Shown here: one piece after another, positions 56,363-64,000 of the stretch
How positions within the stretch are numbered: position 1 is the first letter of the stretch
Layout: the number at the start of each line of letters is the position of its first letter
Assembly (NCBI GenBank): GCA_030428945.1
Contig: JAUIEC010000004.1
Coordinates: 124,001-188,000, forward strand
Direction: 5' to 3'
Length of the DNA stretch: 64,000 bases
Origin: Phycisphaerae bacterium
GTDB taxonomy: Bacteria > Planctomycetota > Phycisphaerae > UBA1845 > Fen-1342
The notes under the pieces: model-generated
What the model was told of the DNA's origin: nothing
Seen by the model: the letters and a program-made list of their open reading frames with translations, nothing else
The model's database searches: none
Translations under genes and position numbers: made by a program

Positions 56363-57775
56363 ATGTGCAGCCCGCGCCTGGCCGCGTTCCTCCTGCTGGC
56401 GTCCGTGACCTTCGCAGGCTGCAGCACACGGCTGCACCCGCCGGACCTGGGCGCGATCTACAACCGCACCGCGCAGGCGGGCGGCGGTGAACGCAACCCG
56501 GTCATCGTCATCCCGGGCATCCTGGGAACCCGTCTGCGAACGGACGGCGGGCAGGTCGTCTGGGGCGCGTTCGGCGGTGGGGCGGCCGATCCCGAGACGC
56601 CGGCCGGCGCGCGGCTGATCGCGCTGCCGATCGATCCGGATCAGCCTCTGCGATCGTTGCGTGACCAGGTGCGGCCCGACGGCGTGCTGGACCGCACGCG
56701 GATCAGCCTGCTCGGTCTGCCGATCGAACTGAACGCCTACGTGCAGATCCTGGCCACGCTCGGGGCGGGCGGTTACCGCGACGAACTGCTGGGCGAAGCG
56801 GGGGCGATCGACTACGGGGAAGGGCACTACACCTGCTTCCAGTTTGACTACGACTGGCGGCGTGACAATGTCGAGAACGCGGCCCGCCTGGCCGAATTCA
56901 TCGCCGAGAAGAAAGCCTACGTCCGCAAGCGACGGGTCGCGGAGTCCGGCCGGGCCGCTGATGCGGAGATTCGCTTTGACATCGTCGCGCATTCGATGGG
57001 CGGTCTGCTGACCCGTTACTTCCTGCGCTACGGTGACGCGGACCTGCCGGACGACGGGTTGCCGGAACTGACCTGGGCCGGCGCGGCCGATGTCGAGCGC
57101 GTCGTGATCGTCGGGACGCCGAACCTGGGATCCGCCCGGGCGCTGCTGCAACTGGTCGAGGGCGCGCACTTCTCGTCGATCCTGCCGAGCTACGACGCCG
57201 CGATTCTGGGGACGATGCCGTCGATCTACCAGTTGCTGCCGCGGGCGCGACACGCGGCCCTGCACGGTTCGGACGGTCCGATCGATCTGCTCGATTCGGC
57301 CACCTGGCGGCGGTTCGGGTGGGGGCTGGCGAGCCCGCGGGCCGACCTGGCCGCCCTGTTGCCGGAAGTGGCCGACGAGGACGCGCGACGTCGGATCGCA
57401 GCGGCGCACCTCGAGCGGTGCCTGGACCGCGCCCGGCGGTTTCATGCCGCCCTCGACGTCCCGGCCGATCCGCCCGCGGGCGTGGAACTGCACCTGTTCG
57501 CCGGCGACTCGGTCGCGACGCTGGCGACGCTGGCGGTCGACGAGGACGGACGACTGACCGAGGCCGACCGGGGCCCGGGCGATGGCACGGTCCTGCGCAG
57601 CAGTGCCCTGGCCGACGAACGGGTGGCGACGGACTGGCAGCCGCGGGTCCGGACGCCGGTCGGCTGGCACGCGACGCACTTCCTGTTCAACGACCATCTC
57701 GGGATGACCCGCGACCCGGGCTTCAGCGACAACGTGCTGCACCTGCTGCTGGAAGCCCCGCGGCGAAAAAACTGA
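56363..57775 (+). CDS. LCAT-like alpha/beta-hydrolase lipoprotein
   Basis: A 470-residue protein. The N-terminus RLAAFLLLASVTFAGCS is a probable lipoprotein signal, although the lipobox FAGC is not ideal. NPVIVIPGILGTRL is the entry to lecithin:cholesterol acyltransferase-like hydrolases, followed by YTCFQFDYDWRRDN and the nucleophile elbow VAHSMGGLLTRYFL with Ser about 211. Later FAGDSV, GPGDGTVLRSSAL and a His in WHATHFLFN may complete the triad. It probably acts as an esterase or acyltransferase on lipids at the cell surface. It is divergent from the redox fusion gene, with about 140 bases between. Confidence 0.82.
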   Translation: MCSPRLAAFLLLASVTFAGCSTRLHPPDLGAIYNRTAQAGGGERNPVIVIPGILGTRLRTDGGQVVWGAFGGGAADPETPAGARLIALPIDPDQPLRSLRDQVRPDGVLDRTRISLLGLPIELNAYVQILATLGAGGYRDELLGEAGAIDYGEGHYTCFQFDYDWRRDNVENAARLAEFIAEKKAYVRKRRVAESGRAADAEIRFDIVAHSMGGLLTRYFLRYGDADLPDDGLPELTWAGAADVERVVIVGTPNLGSARALLQLVEGAHFSSILPSYDAAILGTMPSIYQLLPRARHAALHGSDGPIDLLDSATWRRFGWGLASPRADLAALLPEVADEDARRRIAAAHLERCLDRARRFHAALDVPADPPAGVELHLFAGDSVATLATLAVDEDGRLTEADRGPGDGTVLRSSALADERVATDWQPRVRTPVGWHATHFLFNDHLGMTRDPGFSDNVLHLLLEAPRRKN

Positions 57776-57853
57776 GATTCCCCGTCAGATCCGCGGCCGG
57801 TGCGCATCGAACCTTGTAGAACGACGTGACCCCCGTGGTTTCTGGGAACGCTC

Positions 57854-58396
57854 GTGCGGCAGCCCGTGGCAGATCGAGTGGATTCGGCCCGTCCCGGCGA
57901 TGCCGGGGCCGCCGACGCCGCTGCGCGATTCACCGCACTGGTCGAGTCCGAACGGGTTCACGTCCATCGCCTGGTCCGGCGCCTGCTGGGTGCCGGCGGA
58001 GAGGTCGACGACGTGCTGCAGGATGTCTTCACACGAGCCTGGCTGAACTGGGACCGCGTGCGGCAACTCGACGCGCCCGGGGCCTGGCTGTCGCGGGTAG
58101 CGATCAACGCCTGCCGGGCCCGCATGCGGCGACAACGCCTCTGGCGGCTGTGGTTCCGACAGACGCGCCCGGCCGCCGCGACCCGCACTGACGCCCGCGA
58201 CGATCCGGCCCGCGTGCGGGCGGCCCTGGCCGGGCTGGGCCATGCGGATCGCGAAGTGCTGGTGCTGCGGTATCTCGAAGAACTTTCGACGGACGATGTG
58301 GCCGGCCTGCTGGGGCTTTCGCGGGCGGCCGTGGATGCCCGCCTGAGCCGGGCCCGCCGGCGCCTCGGGGACGTTCTGGGAGATCGCCATGAATGA
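57854..58396 (+). CDS. ECF-type RNA polymerase sigma factor
   Basis: A 180-residue sigma factor with GTG start. Region 2: FTALVESERVHVHRLVRRLLGAGGEVDDVLQDVFTRAW, then GAWLSRVAINACRARMRRQRL. Region 4: LAGLGHADREVLVLRYLEELSTDDVAGLLGLSRAAVDARLSRARRRLGDVL, a clear helix-turn-helix. The 3' end overlaps the next gene by eight bases, so the two are translationally coupled. This is the second sigma/anti-sigma-like pair in the window and is not closely similar to that at 13408. Confidence 0.9.
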   Translation: MRQPVADRVDSARPGDAGAADAAARFTALVESERVHVHRLVRRLLGAGGEVDDVLQDVFTRAWLNWDRVRQLDAPGAWLSRVAINACRARMRRQRLWRLWFRQTRPAAATRTDARDDPARVRAALAGLGHADREVLVLRYLEELSTDDVAGLLGLSRAAVDARLSRARRRLGDVLGDRHE

Positions 58397-58952
58397 GCAA
58401 CGGCTGCGCGCACTGCTGCGGTCCGGCGAGGACGACACCCGGCCACCGGCCACGGCTGACCTGCTGGAAGGTGTCCGGCTGCGTCTGCGACGACGGACAC
58501 AGAGGCAGGCCGGCGTGACGGTCGCGGCCACGATTCTGCTGGTCTCGACGCTGGTGGTCAGTCAACGGCTCGAGCCGGTCGGTCCGCGCGTCGTGCAGAC
58601 GGATCGCCCCGCGGCGGTGACGATGGATGGGAAGGAACTGCCCGACTACGCGGCCGAGGCCGACCTGCGGGCGGCGCTGGTTCAGCGGATGATTGCGGGT
58701 GAGCGGGCCGCGGCGCGGATCCGCGAACTGGAGGCGGAACTGGCCCGGCCGCTGCCGGACCTGCGGGTCTCGACAAGGACCCAGGTTGAACTCGCGGCCG
58801 CCACGCTGTTTCGGGCGGGCGAGCGGGTTCGCAACGAGTTGCGGACCGCCTCGGCCGGCTGTCGGCAGTACCAGGCGGTGATTGAAGTTTATCCCGAGAC
58901 GGCCTGGGCCCAGCTTGCCCGACGGCGGCTCGCGGACTGTCCCGGATCCTGA
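58389..58952 (+). CDS. Membrane-anchored protein, probable anti-sigma factor
   Basis: A 187-residue protein. Basic cytoplasmic N-terminus (LRALLRSGEDDTRPPATADLLEGVRLRLRRRTQRQ), one helix (AGVTVAATILLVSTLVVS, about residues 41-58), and an extracytoplasmic helical part with IRELEAELARPLP and a TPR-like end (CRQYQAVIEVYPETAWAQLARRRLADC). Coupling to the sigma gene and the topology support an anti-sigma role. It lacks the zinc-binding ZAS motif, so the evidence is contextual. Confidence 0.65.
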   Translation: MNEQRLRALLRSGEDDTRPPATADLLEGVRLRLRRRTQRQAGVTVAATILLVSTLVVSQRLEPVGPRVVQTDRPAAVTMDGKELPDYAAEADLRAALVQRMIAGERAAARIRELEAELARPLPDLRVSTRTQVELAAATLFRAGERVRNELRTASAGCRQYQAVIEVYPETAWAQLARRRLADCPGS

Positions 58953-58964
58953 AGGAGAAGAGCG

Positions 58965-60200
58965 ATGCGAGGTGTGCTTTCGATCTGTATGGCGGGTCTG
59001 CTGGTCAGTCTCGCGGCGGCGCAGGACGACGACGGCGATCGTCAGAGAGCGGATGCGTTGCGGCAGCGGCTGTCGGCGCGGCAGATGATGCGGGCGCCCG
59101 AGTCGTTCGGCGACTTCGACGCGTCACTGGTCGTTCGCGTGACCTACATCCCGGAGGTGATGCCAATCTCGGAGGAATCGCTCAACGCGATGATCCGCAG
59201 CACGGCGATCGGCGAGGTGGCGTTGCAGGCGGCGCTCGGATCGGCCTATCCCGCCAGGCGTGGCCAGGTCGACTTCGGCTACGAGGCACTTGGTCGAGAC
59301 CGCGGTGGGCGACGGGCGGGCGAACCGACCGCTGAACTCGGGCGGATCTGGATCATGGGGCTCGACGGCGACGTTCCGACCGCGACGGAATCGCTGGAGA
59401 ACATCGTCGCCGGGCTGGCCGATGCGCTGGAAGGCGCCAGCGGGGAAGACCACCGGCTGATCACCGAGCAACTGGCGATGATTCAGCGCGAGATCGACGG
59501 TACCGAGCAGCGGCTTGAGCAGCTTGCCGTCCGTGAGCGTGAACTGCAGAAGCGGGCCGGGCGGGTCAACCTGTTCCGTGCCGACGTGCAGAACCAGATG
59601 GAGGAGTGGCGCGGGCGGCGCACGGACCTGCAGCTCGAGGTCGAGCACGCCACGATTCAGAAGCAGTTGCTCGCCCGGCAGATCGCGGAGATGGCCGAGC
59701 GGGTTGAGCAGCGCGTCGCGGGGGATGAGATCACCGAGGAACTGCGACAGGTGGTCGGCTATCGCGAGAAGGCCCTGGCGCAGAGTCGCCACCTGTTCGA
59801 GGCCGGCAACCTGGCGGAGGCCGAACTGATCGCGGCGATGGAGCAACTGGCCCGGGCCCGGACCGAGGTGCTGGCCCGGCAGGAGCAGATCCGCAACGAG
59901 ACCGGACACGGCGAACTGGCGGCCCTGAACGAACGCCTGCGGCACATCACGGTCGAGGCGACCACCAGCGAGGCCGAGCTGGTCAGGCTCGAACAGACCC
60001 TGGCACAGGCCGAGCAGAACCGCGTGCTGGAACTCGCCAACGAGTTCGAGAACGAGATCCGCATGCAGCAGGACGTGCTCAACGAACGACTCCGTGACCT
60101 GCGCCGCGACATGATCCAGCTTGACGATCGCCTGCGCAGTTTTCGCCCGGCCCGCCTGAGCGTCATCCGCGGATCGGCCGATTCTGCGCCTCGCAAGTAG
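58965..60200 (+). CDS. Exported coiled-coil protein
   Basis: A 411-residue protein with signal peptide (MRGVLSICMAGLLVSLAAAQ). Residues about 45-135 form a compact domain of unknown type (VVRVTYIPEVMPISEESLNAM, AELGRIWIMGLDGD). From about 150 to 395 the chain is nearly continuous heptad-rich coiled coil (EQLAMIQREIDGTEQRLEQL, RLVRLEQTLAQAEQNRVLELA). It is twelve bases after the anti-sigma-like gene with AAGGAGA upstream, so it is probably co-transcribed and may be sensed or controlled by the sigma module. No family recognised. Confidence 0.72.
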   Translation: MRGVLSICMAGLLVSLAAAQDDDGDRQRADALRQRLSARQMMRAPESFGDFDASLVVRVTYIPEVMPISEESLNAMIRSTAIGEVALQAALGSAYPARRGQVDFGYEALGRDRGGRRAGEPTAELGRIWIMGLDGDVPTATESLENIVAGLADALEGASGEDHRLITEQLAMIQREIDGTEQRLEQLAVRERELQKRAGRVNLFRADVQNQMEEWRGRRTDLQLEVEHATIQKQLLARQIAEMAERVEQRVAGDEITEELRQVVGYREKALAQSRHLFEAGNLAEAELIAAMEQLARARTEVLARQEQIRNETGHGELAALNERLRHITVEATTSEAELVRLEQTLAQAEQNRVLELANEFENEIRMQQDVLNERLRDLRRDMIQLDDRLRSFRPARLSVIRGSADSAPRK

Positions 60201-60233
60201 CGGCCGACACCACCGGCCGCACACCTGCCGATA

Positions 60234-60274
60234 GCACCGGGCGTCTGTCTCTTCGATGTGAGGACGCCCGGTGC
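60234..60274 (+). terminator. 12-bp perfect hairpin overlapping the next start codon
   Basis: GCACCGGGCGTC (60234-60245) and GACGCCCGGTGC (60263-60274) pair perfectly around a 17-base loop. The right arm contains the GTG start of the glycosyltransferase at 60271-60273. It may end transcription from the sigma operon or hide the start codon; a TCGTTT run follows. Confidence 0.5.
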
Positions 60275-61269
60275 TCGTTTCCGTGATCATTCCGACCAAC
60301 CGCCCGCGCGGCGTGCTGGAACCCTGCCTGCAGGCGCTTGCCCGGCAGGACCTGCCCGCCGAAAGTTTCGAGGTGATCGTCTGCTTCAACGGCGTGCCGG
60401 CCGAGCACTGGAACCGCGGGGACTGGCCGTTCCGGCTGGTCGTGCTGCACCACCCCGAGGCCCACATCGGGATGGCCAAGAACCTGGCCCTCGATCACGC
60501 CCGGGGCGAGACGATCGTCCTGCTGAACGATGACGTCCGCCCGCGCGCGGACTTCCTGCGGCGGCACCTGGCGGCCCACGCGCACCGCGATCAGCCGTGC
60601 CAGGTGCTCGGACTGGCCCAGTGGCAGCGGCCGGCCGGCGAGACGCTGTTCGACCGGATGATCTGCACGACTTCGATGATCTTCTTCTACGACCAGTTGC
60701 GGCCGCACTGTTTCTACAACTACCGGCACGCCTGGAACCTGAACCTGTCGATCTCGCGGCGGCTGCTGCAGTCCGAACGCTTCAACGAGCGGCTCGGCCC
60801 GTTCTTCTTCGAGGATCTCGAACTGGCCTTTCGCCTCGAACGCAACCACGGCGCCCGCGTCTGGTTCGCCCCCGAGGCCCATGCTCTGCACGTGCATCAA
60901 TACACGCTGGCCGGTTACCTGGAGCGTGAAGAGGCGCTCGGCCGGGCCGCGCTGCGGTTGTGGCAGGCCAACCCGGAATGCTTCCAGGACGTCTATCGGG
61001 CGCGCCCTGACGAATTGCGGGCGCCGTACGAGCACTATGTTCAACTTGAGTCGCGCGGGCACGCGTCGCGGCTGGAACGGTTCGCGCGTGTCTCCGGCTG
61101 TCCGACCGAGGCGTACGACGACAACCCGGTCCAGATGGTCGACCTGATCAACGTGCTGTACGACACGCATCTGCCGCTCAAGCGTCTCGCCTTCCGACGC
61201 GGCTTCCTCGACGCACTCGGGCAGCCCGAGCCGGCCGCCGACACGACGCTCCAGCCGGTTGAGCTATAA
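60271..61269 (+). CDS. Family 2 glycosyltransferase
   Basis: A 332-residue GT-A enzyme with GTG start. N-terminal nucleotide-binding fold VSVIIPTNRPRGVLEPCLQALARQDLP, then MAKNLALDHARGETIVLLNDDVRP with the metal-binding DD, RRLLQSERFNERLGPFFFEDLELAFRL with the catalytic-region ED, and an HxH near the end of the core (ALHVHQYTL). It transfers a sugar from an NDP donor to an unknown acceptor. It lacks membrane helices. The start codon lies in a hairpin arm, suggesting that initiation may be restrained. Confidence 0.88.
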   Translation: MLVSVIIPTNRPRGVLEPCLQALARQDLPAESFEVIVCFNGVPAEHWNRGDWPFRLVVLHHPEAHIGMAKNLALDHARGETIVLLNDDVRPRADFLRRHLAAHAHRDQPCQVLGLAQWQRPAGETLFDRMICTTSMIFFYDQLRPHCFYNYRHAWNLNLSISRRLLQSERFNERLGPFFFEDLELAFRLERNHGARVWFAPEAHALHVHQYTLAGYLEREEALGRAALRLWQANPECFQDVYRARPDELRAPYEHYVQLESRGHASRLERFARVSGCPTEAYDDNPVQMVDLINVLYDTHLPLKRLAFRRGFLDALGQPEPAADTTLQPVEL

Positions 61270-61290
61270 TCGCTCCCGGCCGGGAGCACG

Positions 61291-64000
61291 ATGAACACAC
61301 GCAACGCATTCTGGATCGATGTCGGCGGCACCTTCACCGACTGTCTGCTGCGGGCTCCGGCCGGCGGCCTGCGAACGCACAAGCTGCTCAGCGACGGGAC
61401 CTATCGCGGACAGATCGCCGACTGCAACGGCGACCGATTGATCGACCCGCGCCGCGGCGGGGACCCGCACGACTTCTTCGCCGACTGGCAACTCGCGGTT
61501 CTCGACGCGGATGGCGTCGCCACGATGCGCACACGCGTCCGCGGCAACGACGCGGGCGGGCTGCACCTGGCCGAGCCTCTGCACGCCGGCAGTGCCGGGT
61601 GCCATTACCTGCTGCACCACCAGCGCCCCGCGCCGGCCAGCGGCATTCGCTACCTGCTGGGCCTGGCAGCCTCCGCGCCGGTCGGCCCGCTTGAACTGCG
61701 GCTGGGCACCACCCGCGGCACCAACGCCCTGCTCGAACGAAAGGGGGCCCGGGTCGGTCTGCTGATCACGTCCGGCTTTGCCGACCTGCTTCGGATTCGC
61801 GATCAGCGCCGCCCGCACCTGTTCGAACTCGAAGCACCGCAGACGCGGCCGCTCTACGACCGGGTGGCCGAACTCCCCGAGCGGATTGCCGCCGACGGGC
61901 AGGTGCTGCGTGCGCTTGACGCTACGCCGGTCGCGGCCAGCCTGGCGGCCTGGCGGGCGGAGGGGATCGAGAGCGTCGCGGTCGCCTGCCTGAACAGCTA
62001 TCGCAACCCGGTGCACGAGCAGATGGCGGCGAACCTCGCCCGCGAGGCCGGCTTCCGGCACGTGTCCACCTCGCACGCGCTGTCGCCGTTGTCGGGGTAT
62101 CTCCGAAGGGCCGAGACGGCGGTGGTCAATGCCTACCTGCAGCCGGTCGTGGCCGACTACCTGGCGCAGCTTCAGGCGGAACTGCCGGAGGCCGAGGTCC
62201 TGCTGATGAGCAGCGCCGGCGGCCTGCTGCCGGCCGGTGATTTCGCTCCGAAGGACAGCATCCTGTCCGGGCCGGCGGCGGGTGTCGTCGGGGCGGCGTC
62301 GGTCGGCAGGACGGCGACGCGCGAGCGGATCATCGCGTTCGACATGGGGGGGACCAGCACGGACGTCAGCCGCTACGACGGCGGCTTCGCGCAGCGCGGC
62401 GTGCTGGCGATCCGCGATCCGGAAACGGGCGCGGAACTGGAGATCGTCGCGCCGCAACTGGAAATCGAGACCGTCGCGGCCGGCGGCGGTTCGATCTGCG
62501 GCTTCGACGGCGTCAAGCCGACCGTCGGACCGGCCAGTGCCGGCGCCGACCCGGGCCCGGCCTGCTACGGTGCCGGCGGACCGCTGTGCCTGACCGACGT
62601 CAACCTGCTGCTTGGCCGCCTGCCGGAGCGACGCTTCAGCCTGCCGCTGGAGCGCGGCGCCGCGCGGCGGCGGATCGAAGAACAGATCGACGTGATCCGC
62701 ACGGCCACCGGGCGGGCCTATGCGGAACAGGAACTGGCGGCCGGCTACCTGCGGATCGCCAACGAGCACATGGCGGCCGCGATTCGGCGGATCTCGCTGC
62801 AGCGGGGCGTGGACGTGCGCGACTTCGCGCTGGTCGCGTTCGGCGGTGCCGGCGGGCAGCACGCCTGCGCGGTGGCGGAACTGCTCGGGGTGCGCACGGT
62901 GCTGTGTCACCCGCTGGCGGGGCTGCTGAGCGCGTACGGCATCGGCATGGCGCCGCGACAGCGCATCATGCAGCGCGAGGTCGGTCGCGTCTTCGAACCG
63001 CGGCACCTGCCGCACTACGACGAACTGGTGCGCGAACTGCAGGGCGAAGTCCGGGCCGGCCTGCCGGCGGGCGCGGACATCAAGACGACGCTCGAAGTCG
63101 TCGCCGAACTCCGATACGCCGGCCAGGAGGAAACGCTCAGCGTCCCGTTCGAGGGAGCCGCGACGGCGGACACGTTCGCGCACGCGTACCGCAACCTGTA
63201 TGGCTACACGCTTCCGGACCGTTCGCTGGAACTGGTCGCGTTGCGGGTCGAGGGGACGCAGGCCAGCCCGCCGGAGGACTGGGACGAGCGCACTCCGCCG
63301 GAGGCGGCGTCGCAGCAGCAGGCGTGGACGACCGACGGCGTCGTCCCGGTGCCGGTCGTCAGTCGTGACGGCTGGGACAGCCTGGACGGTCCGGCCCTGA
63401 TCTGCGACCCGTTCGGCACGATCGTGCTCGAGCCCGGATGGACGGCGACCCGCAGCGGCAGCACGCTCGTCCTTCAGCACCTGACCGCCGCGCAGGCGCC
63501 TACGGCGGGCGATGCCCGCGACGCGATCGAACTCGAGTTGTTCCACAATCGCTTCTCGGGCGTGGCCGAGGAGATGGGGGCGACGCTGCAGCGGGCGGCG
63601 CTGTCGACGAACATCCGCGAGCGCTGCGACTTCTCGTGTGCGGTCTGCGATCCGGACGGTTACCTGGTCGCCCACGCGCCGCACGTGCCGGTGCACCTGG
63701 GCGCGATCGGGGCGTGTGTTCGACACATGCTGGCCGAGATCGCCGCTGGTCGTGTGTCGCCGCTGACGACGGGCGACATGCTGCTGTGCAACGATCCGTA
63801 CACGGGCGGCAGTCACCTGCCGGATGTGACGGTGATCGCGCCGCTGCTTGAGGACGGCTGCCTGGTCGGCTTCGTGGCCAACCGGGCGCATCATGCCGAG
63901 ATCGGCGGCATCACGCCCGGGTCGATGCCGCCGCGGGCCGCGAGCCTGGCGGAAGAGGGCGTCCTGCTGCGCTGGGTCCGTTGTGTTGATCCCGCAACCG
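61291..64000 (+). CDS. Hydantoinase/5-oxoprolinase family protein, HyuA-HyuB fusion (partial)
   Basis: The frame from ATG 61291 runs to the window edge (903 complete codons). It starts with the Hydant_A_N domain (FWIDVGGTFTDCLL; LGTTRGTNALLERKGARVGLLITSGFADLL), continues with the hydantoinase A core (LMSSAGGLLPAGDF, SGPAAGVVGAASVG, IAFDMGGTSTDVSRYDGG, ALVAFGGAGGQHACAVAELLG), and at about residue 750 passes into hydantoinase B (ELELFHNRFSGVAEEMGATLQRAALSTNIRERCDFSCAV, LCNDPYTGGSHLPDVTVI). The single-chain order is that of 5-oxoprolinase, an ATP-dependent lactam hydrolase. It has an insertion of about 90 residues after the first motif. A 14-bp palindrome (61273-61286) precedes the start. Confidence 0.92.
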   Translation, partial: MNTRNAFWIDVGGTFTDCLLRAPAGGLRTHKLLSDGTYRGQIADCNGDRLIDPRRGGDPHDFFADWQLAVLDADGVATMRTRVRGNDAGGLHLAEPLHAGSAGCHYLLHHQRPAPASGIRYLLGLAASAPVGPLELRLGTTRGTNALLERKGARVGLLITSGFADLLRIRDQRRPHLFELEAPQTRPLYDRVAELPERIAADGQVLRALDATPVAASLAAWRAEGIESVAVACLNSYRNPVHEQMAANLAREAGFRHVSTSHALSPLSGYLRRAETAVVNAYLQPVVADYLAQLQAELPEAEVLLMSSAGGLLPAGDFAPKDSILSGPAAGVVGAASVGRTATRERIIAFDMGGTSTDVSRYDGGFAQRGVLAIRDPETGAELEIVAPQLEIETVAAGGGSICGFDGVKPTVGPASAGADPGPACYGAGGPLCLTDVNLLLGRLPERRFSLPLERGAARRRIEEQIDVIRTATGRAYAEQELAAGYLRIANEHMAAAIRRISLQRGVDVRDFALVAFGGAGGQHACAVAELLGVRTVLCHPLAGLLSAYGIGMAPRQRIMQREVGRVFEPRHLPHYDELVRELQGEVRAGLPAGADIKTTLEVVAELRYAGQEETLSVPFEGAATADTFAHAYRNLYGYTLPDRSLELVALRVEGTQASPPEDWDERTPPEAASQQQAWTTDGVVPVPVVSRDGWDSLDGPALICDPFGTIVLEPGWTATRSGSTLVLQHLTAAQAPTAGDARDAIELELFHNRFSGVAEEMGATLQRAALSTNIRERCDFSCAVCDPDGYLVAHAPHVPVHLGAIGACVRHMLAEIAAGRVSPLTTGDMLLCNDPYTGGSHLPDVTVIAPLLEDGCLVGFVANRAHHAEIGGITPGSMPPRAASLAEEGVLLRWVRCVDPAT

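Noticed and set aside
61265..61270. TATAAT just before the hydantoinase gene
   Set aside because: It overlaps the stop of the glycosyltransferase and no -35 hexamer is found at 16-18 bases; kept as coincidence.

Overview
The window is GC-rich, densely coding chromosomal DNA. Several features point to a planctomycete, probably of the Phycisphaerae type. These are secreted proteins ending in paired dockerin-like EF-hand repeats, membrane proteins ending in the zinc ribbon CxYDLTGN...CPECG, a NapH-like/thioredoxin-reductase fusion, tandem PQQ-like beta-propellers, and an integrase fragment of the kind common in that phylum. This assignment is inference from protein content; no rRNA is present. 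A perfect 16-bp parS consensus inside an ABC permease gene, plus a degenerate second copy, suggests the window lies in the origin-proximal part of the chromosome.

Region by region. 1-4230 is a small accessory island: the tail of a dockerin-like protein, a RecF/SMC-like ATPase, and three small genes each preceded by a copy of a degenerate repeat. It ends in the C-terminal remnant of a tyrosine integrase facing the 3' end of tRNA-Gly(TCC). 4533-14034 is mostly housekeeping: GPP34-like protein, AceE, L21, RNase PH, RdgB, YggX and an ECF sigma/anti-sigma-like pair, with repeat-filled gaps. 14155-19750 (minus strand) holds an ABC exporter of the LolD/FtsX type and a glycosyltransferase.

20030-52239 is one continuous plus-strand run of about 32 kb. 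Its first part contains two adenylate-forming (PaaK/LuxE-like) enzymes, an aldehyde-dehydrogenase-like acyl reductase, an iron-type alcohol dehydrogenase, a HemW-like radical SAM protein, a chorismate-lyase-like protein, a flavin-dependent halogenase-like enzyme, a sodium:solute symporter with a small partner, and a 4HBT thioesterase. This looks like an undescribed pathway that makes, activates, reduces and modifies a chorismate-derived aromatic acid. Five exported PQQ-like beta-propeller proteins lie inside and after it.

The second part (39874-52239) is the most striking feature: eight consecutive, overlapping or nearly abutting genes for exported amidohydrolase-fold paralogues, one of them a double-domain fusion. 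Only one member keeps a convincing full set of metal ligands. The others keep the fold's terminal beta-sandwich signatures but have lost some or all catalytic residues, which suggests a scaffolding or multi-subunit envelope assembly.

52735-56222 (minus) encodes an exported cyclophilin-FKBP fusion and a membrane electron-transfer fusion. 56363-64000 (plus) encodes an LCAT-like lipoprotein esterase, a second ECF sigma/anti-sigma-like module with a coiled-coil exported protein, a GT2 glycosyltransferase, and a hydantoinase/oxoprolinase that runs off the end. Several families of dispersed repeats occupy the non-coding gaps, and one has entered a coding sequence in frame.
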